This document shows, in pieces, positions 46,347 through 57,701 of a stretch of 64,000 bases of DNA. A program made the position numbers and the translations under genes. The notes under the pieces were generated by a model that was not told the DNA's origin, made no database searches, and was given only the letters and a program-made list of their open reading frames with translations. This DNA is from Lineolata rhizophorae (taxonomy: Eukaryota > Ascomycota > Dothideomycetes > Lineolatales > Lineolataceae): positions 146,687 through 210,686 of the forward strand of contig MU001695.1 in NCBI GenBank assembly GCA_010093515.1, given 5' to 3'. Position 1 is the stretch's first letter; every line of letters starts with the position of its first letter.

Positions 46347-48683
46347 CTATTCCCTCAAAGCTTCGATGTCGACAACCTATACGCAACCAACGGGTAATGT
46401 TAGTCGGGTGCTATTCGCAAACAGCCGAGGACTGAGGAAAAACATAGTAAGTTCGTTAACTAATAAAAATGGATATGCGCGCACCTCTTTCACAGCCTCG
46501 GTAGTCAAGACATATGCATGTTCGGGGCCGACACAAACGGAATCCTCGATGCGAATTCCGATGCCCTGGAAACGCGCCGGCCATCTCGAATCGAATGGCA
46601 CATAGATTCCTCTACAATGTCCCATATACGTTGTCAATGATGGCTGGAGGTCATAGAATAGCGTTGCTTATGCCGCACGCTCACATGCCTAGTCAATGCC
46701 GCCACATGACACTAAAATCTAGGGCGCATTTGACAGAGGAGGACGAAAAGGGTTCCGGATAAGTCGGAAGGGAACTTACGGCTCAATGGTGATACAATTT
46801 CCAGGACGGAGGGCCGCCGAACGTGGCATTCCCGGCGAGTCATGCACGTCGAGCCCTACATGGTGTCCAACGTGATGTGGGAAAAGCGTAGTGAGGGCCT
46901 GCACGAGCTCGCCAAGCAGAAGTTAGTCTATGAGATCTCATTTCTGGAAATGTATGCTTGGCTGCCCCTCCTAGGCAAACCCGCAAAGCGGCCTTTGGAG
47001 AACGTATCAAGAGGTGCACCCCGGTTTAACCGCATACCTCGTTCCGGGATACGTCGAACCCAAGTTGCGTCAACCCGTCGCGAAAACCTTCCTCTGCAAT
47101 CTTGTGTAATTTGTCGAGGGAAAGAAAGGCATTCTCGCGACAAAGTGCGACACAAGTGCGCTGTACGCGCAGAACAACTTCGTAGAGTTCGCGCTGTTCG
47201 GTGGTGAACTTCCCACTGACCGGCCACGTCCTTGTGATGTCGGTGATGTAACCCCCATACTCCTGAAAGGCGAGGTTAGCATGACAAGACAGTTGTAGCT
47301 AGGTTAGGCGTGTTTGTTAGTGAAGCGGCCACGTTCGAGGATTTACTTACTCCACCTGCGTCTACAAGCACAAGATCCCCGACACTAGGTGCAACTTATA
47401 TCAGTATCATATCGGACGCACGAGAGTGGAAAGGGGGCATACTTCAACACATCGTCATTTTGGACATAGTGTATGGTCAACGAATGCTGGTCAGAGGTTT
47501 AGTCAGTTCCCAACAGTCCAAAGGTGAATGTTCGCGCACCTGACCGCCCGCAATGACGGGGACATATGCGATGTTGTCGCATCCTTCCATCTTAAATCGA
47601 TAGTCAAGAAAGGCGTCCAGCTCTCGCTCAGAACGAAATTGTTTCCTCATAGCATCCGTTATGGCGCGCCCTGAACGTTGACCAGCCAACCGCATGTTCT
47701 GGATCTCGGCCTCGCTCTTGATCGACCGCAACTCGTTAAGTATCGGTCGCAAAGGCTTCGATGATGCTCTAGTCCTTTCAAAGAGCTTCGCGAGCCCATT
47801 TGACCCCAGATCCGACAGAGCTCCGAAGTATTTGGCGTACGCCGACGGCCGGAAAGAGCCCGGCAGGTCCGTATAGACTTCTCGACCCGAGGAGAGGATG
47901 TCGGCTAGTGTGGTGTTGGCATGGGCAACGTCCCCGGCCTAGATGATCAGATCTCCAAAACGACGCAGTGGGTGCGCTGAGGCTCACATGGTCTGCATTG
48001 AACACGTCCTCAGCCGCTTGGATTCCTGACCTCGCGCCATCCCAAAGCTCGGCCTTGGCGTCCTTCGGGCGGACGTAGAGATGGAAGTCGTGTTGTCCTC
48101 CGGGACCAGTCTTTTCTGCCACGGGTCAGCACTAGCTCGACCAGAGCGGTGGCACGCTACAGTTTCTACCGATAACGGCGAGCGCTTGCGGCTCCTTGAA
48201 GCCTAGTGCAAACTTCAGCAGACATTATCATCACGGGGAGAAGGTCGACGGGGTTACCAGTCAGATAGAAGAAGTCCGGGTCTTGGTGATACGGGTAAAA
48301 GACCGCGCCGGAACGGTATTTGGTTTCGGCAGCGGCCAGGATCGCAATTGCGCCCTCGGGGAGCTTGCTGGCAAGGTTCGCTCGCCGCCGCGCGTACTCG
48401 ATTGCCGTGATGCCCGGCGTTACTATCACGATCGGATCCCGTGTTAGCATATAGTTGTCGCCAGGGCATAGAAAGCGCACGGCTCACGTTCTCCTGGGCC
48501 GAGGAGGTGCGGGTGCGTCTCGTGGATGGGCTGGCCAAACTGCAGTTGGGCGGCGGGTACGTGCACCGTGCTCTGTCGCCGACGGGACGGGGGCCCAAGT
48601 GCGAGTCGAAAGTGAGGGCGTCGCCTCTGCCATAGAGCCCGCCAGGGACTTCGCAGGGCCGGCGACCGCATCGACGCGCTCAT
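46347..48683 (-). CDS. ICP55: Intermediate-cleaving peptidase 55 (mitochondrial Xaa-Pro aminopeptidase, M24)
   Basis: Eleven exons join in frame to 499 residues: 48683-48488, 48422-48258, 48202-48170, 48115-47988, 47938-47540, 47486-47443, 47384-47351, 47262-47038, 46898-46780, 46611-46485 and 46376-46347. The N-terminus is an Arg-rich presequence ([18 protein letters not shown]), then [20 protein letters not shown], the start of aminopeptidase P-like proteins. The M24 pita-bread metal ligands are in place: Asp330 (VDAGG), Asp341 ([10 protein letters not shown]), His420 ([15 protein letters not shown]), Glu447 (ITIEPG) and Glu470 (GIRIEDS). Known Icp55 removes one residue from mitochondrial proteins after MPP cleavage, fixing their N-end stability. 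Exons of 30, 33, 34 and 44 nt and introns down to 49 nt make this the most fragmented gene in the window. Alternative acceptors for exon 9 exist, but the one used gives [14 protein letters not shown] as in relatives. Confidence 0.92.
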
Positions 48684-49432
48684 GGCTGGCAGACGACCAG
48701 GTGCGCGCTGCGACGGGACGACGACGAGGAGAGCTCGCTCCCTGCTCGCCGCTGAAGGTCTGGCGTGATTGTTTTGCCAGGACGCCAGGCCCGCACCGCT
48801 ATCGATAAGCCACGCCCGGCACCCCGTGCGTATTGAAGCCACATGCTGTACTACGTGCATACGTACGCCCGCATGCAGCCGTGCTTCGGCGCAAGATGCC
48901 GATGCAATATGGGTGACCGCAACGCCGCCCACATCCAGGCTTCGGCCGCCGCCGAGGAAGCCGCAGATCGCACAAAGCCAAAGCCGCAGGGTCGGATACG
49001 TGCCAAGCGTGGCCCAAGGGCCCCGGCGACGTTGCCTGGGAACCCCGCAGCCTCGAAGTCGATAGCATCCATACCTGCCTTAGTGCCTCCACACATAGCT
49101 GTGCTCCAAACTGCTCCAATCTCAATAGCATCCGCCGCTCACCGCCCGCGGGAGCTCCCCACCGCGGCTGCATGCCCACCGTTGCCGCTTGCCTGCCTGC
49201 GGGATCCTGGACAGGAATCAGTCTTCTCCGCTTGGCCTTCTCCAGGCCCTCTCTACAACCTTTTTGGGAGGGCAAGAAATGCTGCGCCTCGATCCGCTTG
49301 TCGTATAGCTAACTGCGGCGCCGATTTTGCTTTCGCCTTGCCAGGCCGTCTCGCCCTGTAATTTTCCACTTCGGTTTGCCTGCCCGGCTCGTCCGCCATC
49401 TATCCACCGTGTCTGCGCATCAGTTCCGCAGA
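48684..49432. promoter_or_regulatory. Divergent promoter region of ICP55 and the sirtuin gene
   Basis: 749 bp between two start codons that face apart. A CTGTACTACGTGCATACGTACG palindrome-like element lies near 48846. Both products are likely mitochondrial, so joint control is plausible (inference). No TATA box is evident. Confidence 0.55.
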
Positions 49433-50441
49433 ATGGCCTCCAAGGCCGCCACATCCTCCTCTATTCCGACTGCGGATCTGGAGTCCTTTTCAAGCCATCT
49501 CCAGAGCTCGCGGCGGATACTCGCCCTCCTGGGCGCCGGTCTGTCCGCATCCTCGGGGCTGCCGACCTTCCGAGGGGCCGGCGGGCTCTGGAGGACTCAC
49601 GACGCCGTTTCCTTGGCCACTCCGGAGGCATTTCAAGCGGATCCCGGCCTGGTGTGGCAATTTTATAACTACAGGAGGCACATGGCGTTAAGGGCACAAC
49701 CGAACAATGCCCACTACGCGCTCGCGCAGCTCGCGAGGAAGACGCGTGACTTTGAGACGCTAAGCCAAAACGTAGACGGTGAGTCGGATCCAGTGAGCAG
49801 GTCATTGCCAATGGCGCACGCTCATCCCTCGCTCCGTAGGGCTTTCCCAGCGTGCAGGCCACCCCGGGGACAAGTTGCATCTCCTCCACGGGTCCCTCTT
49901 CGACATTAAATGCGGCGAATTTTTCTGCGACTATGTCCAGAAAGATAATTTCACCAATCCAGTCGTGCCAGCCCTCGCGATCCCCACCGGCGAGATCGAC
50001 CCCACGAGCAACGCAGCGAGGGGTGCAAGAGAACTGGACATATCCGATGAGAAGGTTGAGCTTCCAGAAGTTGCCATTCGTGATCTTCCACATTGTCCGA
50101 AGTGCAAGACTGGCATCCTCCGGCCAGGAGTCGTGTGGTTTGGGGAAGCGCTCCCTAGGGACACAATAAGGTATATCGATGACTGGATCCATGCCACCAA
50201 CAAAATCGATCTCATCCTGGTCATTGGTACGAGTGCAAAGGTGTACCCGGCCGCCGGTTACGTCGACACTGCGCGGGCAAGGGGTGCCAGGGTAGCAGTC
50301 GTCAATACCGAGCGAACCGATGCTCCCGGCAGCGGATTGACCAAAAAGGACTGGTTCTTTCAAGGAGATGCTGCAGAAGTAGTTCCGCAGATTTTAAAGC
50401 CTATCATCGGCGAGCTAGAAACACGAGCTCAACAGGCCTGA
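49433..50441 (+). CDS. Class III (SIRT5-like) NAD-dependent protein deacylase
   Basis: Two exons, 49433-49778 and 49840-50441 (61-nt intron), give 315 residues. Sirtuin motifs: GAGLSASSGLPTFRG (residues 34-48) for NAD, SQNVDGL (about 111-117), catalytic His132 in LHLLHGSLFD, and zinc cysteines 140, 145, 201 and 204 (KCGEFFC and CPKC). Tyr78 and Arg81 in WQFYNYRRHM correspond to the Tyr102/Arg105 pair that lets human SIRT5 bind negatively charged succinyl and malonyl groups, so desuccinylase-type activity is expected (family knowledge). The C-terminus holds VVNTER and GLTKKDWFFQGDAAEVVPQI. The frame stays open for at least 35 codons before the ATG and codes a basic sequence (FRLARPSRP and LVRHLSTVSAHQFRR); see findings. 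Confidence 0.93.
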
Positions 50442-51973
50442 GCAGCTCTCAGCTTGTCACCGGCAACACGATGCCTACGGCGTAATGCCGAGGTAGTTTT
50501 GGTAAACAGCACTCTTCGCGTGGGAGTATCATCGTTGGAGGAATTGCGCATCGGTTCTTTCCATTTTATTTTGTATTGGATAGAAGCCCATCAACTAGCC
50601 GGTGTACGACGAATTAAGCCGTTTGCGAAATTGGTTGGCAATAAACATACCAAAATGGGTGACTCCGGCCGACTACTAGCGCTACCACCGCGCCACGATC
50701 CGTATTCCTCAAATCCATTAGAGATATCAATGAAAGGGGAAAGAATAGAAAAAGGATGTTTTTAAGCACAAGAGAGCCGTCTTTCACATCGTGACGCGCG
50801 TTCGAATAGGGTACTCCCTCTAAGAACAGGTAAGCCAATACACTTCATCACTCAGTACAACCCTAGGTGTACAGTCCCCGCGAGCCCTAGGATACTCGCC
50901 CTTGGCCATGTTCTGTTATTGGGCGGTAAAGTGGTGATAACTTGCGATCAGACAACCACTCCAACCTACAGCAATGGGGAAATACTCCGCAACGGGGGTC
51001 CTACGCCTCGATTAGTGCACTCCTGGGTGCTCGGTGATACGTGGCAGGTGCAGTTTGGAGAAGTGGACGGTACCTTGTACATACGCAGCAGGGAGTGGGC
51101 CACCGCCATGGGGTTTCCGCCCGTGGTGGCTTCTCCCCTTAGCTCTCTTGGCGATCGTCGAGCGCGGGTTAACTAAGGAAGGAATCGAAGCGGGGCCGGC
51201 ATGCTCGGAACAGGGTTCTGATCACGTGCGTTGCCTCCCTAGCTTCGCACTGCAAGCTTCGGTACGATCCCACCTCTAATCCCGTCGGTTCAAGGTGATC
51301 CGGGAAAGTCTCATTTGCATACGTTGCCGTATAGCCCGAAGTCCGTAATAGCGGTAATGTCTGGTCTTCACGTTCGATGCACCTTTGAACAGAACACGCT
51401 CTCAAAACCGCGTGCTAGCCAGCCCAAAAACACAATCGTGGACGTAGGCCGAGATCACAACCAAGTAGCCAAGGGTCAAAACTCACCGAATCCTAGCGTC
51501 TTGTCGGATCTTGGCCTTCCCTGCAACTCGATGCGCGATTGACATGGGCTGCCGAAACCAGTAACCGCAATGCCATTACTAACACTTTTCTCGATTCCTG
51601 GCTTCTACTCCTCCTTCTAGCGTGACCCCAATATCAGGCTTAGCCTATGGCTTGGCTCTCTCCTCGCTGGACCTCCACTTCCATGGCATCATAACCAGTG
51701 TCAATGCCATCATAGAATCACTAGCATTCGCTAGGACTAGGAGCGGACGCACCCTTCTCTTTGAATTGTGTGGCGCCATGGAACCCACCTCGATGGGTAG
51801 AGGGCCTAACCGGGCTGCTCTGCCTCAATGTACGGTGGGTGCCGATTCGGACGTCTCTTAAGAGGAGAAGCTCCTTTCCCTCTAGCTCCGACGCCGTACT
51901 CCTCGAACTCTCTTCATTTCCAATACCTCGATTCCCCCTACCGTATCAGTCTCCACGGTGCAATACCGTCACC
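50442..51973. other. Intergenic, same strand
   Basis: 3' region of the sirtuin gene and promoter plus leader of the fasciclin gene. Short frames are present but none has a recognisable domain. Confidence 0.55.
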
Positions 51974-53237
51974 ATGCTGTTCAAACATCTATACCTCGCC
52001 TTTCTGGCGAGCGCAGTCGCTGCTCAGGACATGATGAATCTCACGGCTACCATCATGAGCACAGATTCGCTATCGCAGCTTCAAGAGTACCTCTCAATGT
52101 TCCCAGATCTGTTATCCGCTCTCGGCGACATGTCGAACATTACTGTATTAGCGCCGTCCAACGATGCTTTCGAAGCATTCCTCAACACTTCTGTGGGAGG
52201 GTCGTTGGCGGAGCGGCCTGGTAGCATCGAGGCACTGCTTCAATACCACGTCCTCAATGGGTCCTATCCCGCTTCTTCCATTACAAACACGAGCAGTTTC
52301 ATCCCGACGATGCTCACGAATGAGTCGTACACCAACGTTACCAGAGGTCAAACCGTCGAGGCTGTCGTGATTGGTAACGAAACAGTGTTCTACGGTGGCC
52401 TCTTATCAAATGTGACCGTGTCCCAGGCGGTAAGTAGATACATTTTTGTCCTCAGCAGCCTCCTAATTGATTGGGACCTAGAATGTCAACTTCACTGGTG
52501 GCGTGGTTCACATAGTCGACGACGTCTTGACTATCCCGCGGAATATCACCGACACCGCGCTAGCAGCCAACCTCACTTCTCTTGCTGGCGCTCTGACTGA
52601 AACGAATTTGCTCGATTCAGTCAATGGCCTTCGTGACGTGACAGTATTCGCGCCCAATAACGATGCTTTCCAATCGATTGGCACCGCTATTGGTAATTTC
52701 ACCACCGACGATCTCTCCAACATACTGAGCTACCATGTCGTCAATGGTAGCAGCGTGGGCTACAGTTCCCACCTCGAGAACGGAACCATGCTCCAAACCC
52801 TGGAGGGTGGGAATCTTACCATTACCATGAACAATGGTAGCATCTTCGTGAACTCCGCCGAGGTTGTCATGCCAAATGTACTGGTTGCAAACGGTGTTGT
52901 CCATGTCATCGATAAGTAAGGCTGGTTCACTTTCGTTATAAGATCCGTGGCATCGTCGCTAATATTCCATAGCGTGCTCAATCCCAATGCTACGATGGGT
53001 CCGTCTACGTCGGCCACCTCGGGTGCGCCTGCATTCACAAGCGCCTCGACCGCTACCGAAGCGCCCTTCACCAGCGATGTGCCGAATGCCAGTGAGACTA
53101 TCGAAGGTGGCCCTGGAGCAGCATCTTCAGAGGCTGCAGCGGCAAGCACGAGCACTGGGGTTGCAGTACCAATGAAGACTGGTGCGGTGGGCGCGGCAGC
53201 TCTTTTTGGCGCTGGTGCTGCGTTCTTGAATTATTAA
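51974..53237 (+). CDS. Two-domain fasciclin (FAS1) cell-surface protein, probably GPI-anchored
   Basis: Three exons, 51974-52429, 52482-52915 and 52973-53237, give 384 residues. A signal peptide (MLFKHLYLAFLASAVAAQ) is followed by two FAS1 domains (about residues 30-160 and 165-305), each with the H-box YHVxNGS (YHVLNGSYPA and YHVVNGSSVG) and the closing GGVVHIVDD and NGVVHVIDN segments. A Ser/Thr/Ala-rich stalk of about 50 residues and a hydrophobic end (KTGAVGAAALFGAGAAFLNY) look like a GPI attachment signal. More than ten N-x-S/T sites are visible. FAS1 proteins mediate adhesion to cells or matrix; here at the cell wall (inference). Confidence 0.93.
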
Positions 53238-54020
53238 TTAAACTGGATGATTCTGCTAGTGGTTGATGTCATTCGATCTGAAGGCGTCTCAGACGGTGTA
53301 TAATAATTGAGCTCTCACTTTTGCAGTCGCTAAATTACGCTGAGACATCGGTATGGAGCGCACGGGGGCGAGTGAATTCGATTGCTGAAGGTGCTGCTAC
53401 ACGCTATCGCGCGGAAACTTTCTATGAGTGAAGGCGCCCCGAATTACAATACCCACACTCGATAGAGAAAGACGATCTTTAGTGCACCCGACTTGTGCGC
53501 GTCTAGGACGGGTTAAATCATATAACAAAGTGAAAAGGGCAGTCGCTTGAAGTAAATGCCTTCGATAACGTAGACGCATAGCGCGTCTAGGTTGAACAAG
53601 CCACTGCGTACGTACTACGCAGCTCTCAGGAGGCGCTACCTTGCGTACTGTGGTTGGTAAACGTTCGCCGCAAATTTTTCGCAGCTGGGCCGTTCGGGCC
53701 CTGCTATGTTTTGTCGAATAGGCGGTACGACGGCCTGTGAACGAAGACGAAGCAATTTTGTTTGTACGCCTCCCAGAGTTGCTGCCCAGTTAGAAGAGGG
53801 GCGAGGGTCACAGGCCATACATCGTCATCGGCCCCACCGCTCTAATGGCTGCCCGACGCGCGCACTCCCCTCCACACAATCCGGAGTCAGCTGCAACCCC
53901 GTAAACGCATGTCCATGCTCGTCCACGCCCCAAGGCGTGCGCGGCTGTCATGGTTGACAGAAATCCGTCACCACCACTGCCCTCGTGACCCGCCATTACC
54001 GCTCCGACGCCGCATGTAAG
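53238..54020. other. Intergenic, same strand
   Basis: 3' UTR of the fasciclin gene and promoter of the BTB gene. An ACTGCGTACGTACTACGCAG palindrome lies at about 53604-53623. No other feature seen. Confidence 0.5.
54014..54019 (+). promoter_or_regulatory. Start-stop uORF (ATG-TAA) directly before the BTB start codon
   Basis: ATGTAA is followed by one G and then the main ATG at 54021. If the mRNA begins upstream, ribosomes would meet a one-codon uORF first. Such start-stop elements are known to lower or regulate downstream translation. Seen in sequence; effect is inference. Confidence 0.6.
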
Positions 54021-57000
54021 ATGCGGCCATCTCAGCCCAGCGAGCAGCCTTCGGGCGACGAGCTCGACCGACCTTCTTCTAGTCTTTTAGCCTGGCAAAA
54101 AGATCGCGCGGCTTCAGCACCTACGCTGGACGCTGGCTCCAGCGGACCCTCTCGAGTCTCAACTAGCAACCGGACTGCTTCGCCCTCGCTTCATTCATCG
54201 GGCACTCCGAGGGCCAACTCGTTATCCGGCTCTAGATCATCCCGTCCGCTTGCCATCCTCGCGGGAACGTCGTCGGGCTCGTCCAGGAGAATGGTCCGGC
54301 TCGGAGACGAGGGCCTATCGAATGCAGACCAAGTGGAGATACCGAGAGCCGAAAAGGATGTCGACGATCCAACGACGCCTGTGGACTCTCGGCGGTCCGA
54401 CGAAAGGGGAGAATACGCAACGTTGACCACGCTGAGCAGGTTGTTCGCGGGTCAGTCGCCGCCCAACCCCGGTGCAAGCTCCAGACCATCGTCATACAGC
54501 CTCAATACAGGCGGGTCCGGCGTGAGACGTAAGTAGCTCTAAACCGTACCACTGCTGCTGCCAGAGATTCTAATTCCCGTGCTTCTCAGCCCTCGATTCT
54601 GACGGCTCGAACCTCCCTGGGCACCTCTACACTCGCGGGTTACTCGGTGGACGACACTCGGACATCCTTGTCGCTGCATTTGGCCATAAATATGCCCTAC
54701 ACCGCCTGATTCTTGATCGAGCTCCTTTCTTCGCAACCGCGCTTTCAGAACCATGGCTCGAAAGCACTTCCAAGGAAATAACTCTGCATCCCGAAGAAAT
54801 CGACCAGAATATCACCCAGACTGCCTTCGAGCTCGCTTTAAAGCGGCTTTATGGCTGTGACATTGGTGATGAGGAAGAAGGTCAAGCGATAGGCCTTTTC
54901 GCAACTGCCTGCTGGCTGGAGATGCAAGACCTGATTGATTCGAGCATTGATGCCATCCTGCGGCAGATGAGACCCCCAAAGTTGTCGCGCTTAATTAGAC
55001 TGGTGACCGCAAACTATTACAGTCGACCCGGTGAGAGGATTCTAGCTTCGGCAAAGGCAATGCTGTGCCGGGATGGCTGGGAAATGCCCCTAAGGTACTG
55101 GGACGGCATACCCGGTGATATTGTCCGCGAAATGATCGGCGGTGACGGATTCTTCATTGATGGAGAATGGGATCGTTGGGTGCTCGCAAAGCGGCTTCTT
55201 GACAGAAGACTAAAACATAAAGCCATTGAAGCAGGTCTCGTCGAGCACGGATCAAAGGGTCGAATTAAAGCTCCGGACACACTTAATTTGATGGCAGTCA
55301 GGTTCGATGCCGTCTATCGAAAGAATGCCATTATGTCTGGCCGCCCAGCGCCAGAGAGTCACGCCCGGTGGCAAGCTCTCTACACCCACCCTGATGTCGA
55401 GCCTTTACTTGTCCTCTTGGACGAGGGTATTCATTACGTGCACCTCGAGTTTGAGCAACTGCAGTACATTCGCCAAGCGCGTGACGTTCTCGGATTACCC
55501 GTAATGCCAGAGAAGGTCATCGCAAATGCCCTGTGGATGGCTATGGAGCTTCGTCAGAAAGTCATGAACGCCGGCGAGCTCGACCTTGAGCTCGGACTCA
55601 GCCAGCACGTTGAAAAGCAGTCTCCAAGGGCTAGCCAACGGGGATCTCCGGCGCATTCTCGGCAGTCGGCTGATTCACATAATTCCGAGGGCAAAGGGAA
55701 AGGCAAGGTTTTGGAATCTGCCCAGGAAGACCCCGAAGAAGAGATGTTGTCAGGCAGTTGGGATGCAAACGGCAAACCTCGCAAGTTTTGGATTCCAAGT
55801 ACCGACTGCAACATTGTCATGGGAGGGAATTCCGAACCCCTCGTCACAACTTCGAGCTCGTCACAACGACACGCGTCTAGGCTCTCCGCAAGTCTCCAGC
55901 CGGAAGACGCGCAATGGGCCACCGACTTCTCCTCTATTTCCGCAACCGATACAAATCCGCGGTCGTCAACAGCAAATCAGGCGCAGGTGCCTCCCAACGG
56001 CAACAATAGCAACAACGAGCAAGGCACCCCGGCGCCGGTGTCTTTTACGCACTTTCCCCCCTTCCGGTTTGCCGCAGAGTTTCCAAATCCACGCATGCTG
56101 AAGGAGAAGAAGCGCGTATATTCTCGAACAGTGTTCTATGCTGGTAGCCTGTGGAATATATATATTCAAAAGGTCCGCAGTGCCAAAAATCCTCAACTTG
56201 GAGTCTATCTCCACCGAGCCAAGGAGAGAGACGCTGAAGAGGTTATAGCGGGCACTGCTGGCACCTCGGTGACCCAAACCGGCAGCGTCAACGAACATAT
56301 TGGCTTCCTAGAGCGTGAGATGCTCCTTCGCAACGAACGGCGAGATCGTCGCCAGCTACGGGGGAGACCACAGGATCAAAGCAACAGTGGGGTGGGGATA
56401 CAAGCCCAGGGCGGAGACGGAGGTGACACAAGTGGTAGTGGAGGTGACCCAGATACGATGTTGGTTGGAACTGCTAGCAGCCATCACAAGGCAGGCTTTA
56501 CGGCTAGGTCGGTGAACACATTCACCAATCAGCAGAGAAATGCGTTTGGCCGGTCACTGTCGAACGTTATGTCGAGTTCCCGAAGGAGAAGAAAAAATGG
56601 TTCAAATGCAATCGAGACAGCCAACACATTCCAGCACGTTACAGGGGTAGTTACGCCCTCGTCACCGTCGTCCGATTCCGACGAGGACGATTATTATCCC
56701 AGTCTCTCCCCTGGGTTGAACATAGAGCCGCACGGTGTCTCATCGTTCCCTTCAGAGCCCCAGCAAAACGATAACAGAGCCAATGTTACGTCTACGCGAC
56801 AGGTTCCTCGCCGAGTCTCCTTGACAGGGGGGGCTAGAGGCTCGCCGCGCAAACTTCTGCCGCGGGTGCCAGTCGCCACCAGAGCACCGACCCTACCGCC
56901 CTACGTCGACTCCCGACCAACCATCCGCACGTACTTCAAGATATACTCTCCTAGCAAAGGTGGGCGGTTACTGTCTTTGTACGAAAGTGCGCCTGACAGG

Positions 57001-57270
57001 TTTAATTTCAGCCAGAGTTGGGGATGGAGAAGCAGCACTCTAATGCTCGATGAAGGACTTTTTGGTGGCGACGATGCGCTTGTGGGGGCTGGGCCCGCCG
57101 TAAGCAGCACCGCTAGCGGACAAGAAGGGAACGGTCCTGGCATGCAATCTAGCGTAGTTGGTAACGGAGATGGTGTTAGTCATGTGGGAAATGATGAAGG
57201 AAAGCCTATCCACGTTAAAAAGAAGGTGGATGGGAAATTACGATTCATGGTTGTGATCGGCAACCTCTAG
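54021..57270 (+). CDS. BTB/POZ-domain protein of unknown function
   Basis: Two exons, 54021-54528 and 54590-57270 (61-nt intron), give 1062 residues. Start at MRPSQPSEQP; the frame extends a little upstream from a GTG only. The first 170 residues are Ser-rich and unstructured. A BTB/POZ domain follows (about residues 183-290): GGRHSDILVAAFGHKYALHR LILDRAPFFATALSEPWLES matches its first strands and helices, and a BACK-like helical part (IRLVTANYYSRPGERILASA) comes next. The C-terminal half has low-complexity blocks and a conserved-looking SFTHFPPFRFAAEFP / YSRTVFYAGSLWNIYIQKVR region (about 660-710), and TIRTYFKIYSPSKGGRLLSL plus SQSWGWRSSTL near the end. BTB proteins often are Cullin-3 substrate adaptors; the relation to germ-cell-less-like proteins is suspected from this layout but not shown. 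The last gene before the repeat zone. Confidence 0.85.
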
Positions 57271-57701
57271 GCCTATAGGATGTAGGAACAAACGCAAGTG
57301 CGATAAGGTCCAAATGCGTGCACGTGATAATTTTTAATTCGCGCGTCACGTAATAGGCACAACGGCCAATAGGAAGGTTCTTCATAGGCCTCCAACAAGG
57401 GAATGCACTTTCCAACGTTCAAAATTTCATCGACTAGGACCTCAACCCACGTTAGTGCGACGGGTGGGGTTTTTAAGAGCGGTGGTTTTACTTAGGATTC
57501 TTTATAGGGTAGAGTGAATAGGGTTGTCCATAGGGTATAGTAACGTGATGAGTTTTGGGTAGCTTTTCCATTGGCGGGGTGGGTTTAGGGGGCTTTTGAA
57601 TTTTAGAAATCCCCGTCAGGGTATCCCATCCCCTTTTTTATTTTTTTTCTGGGGTAGGCTGAAACCCCTTGGCAGGGTGAACAGGCAGATTTTAGTAATT
57701 A

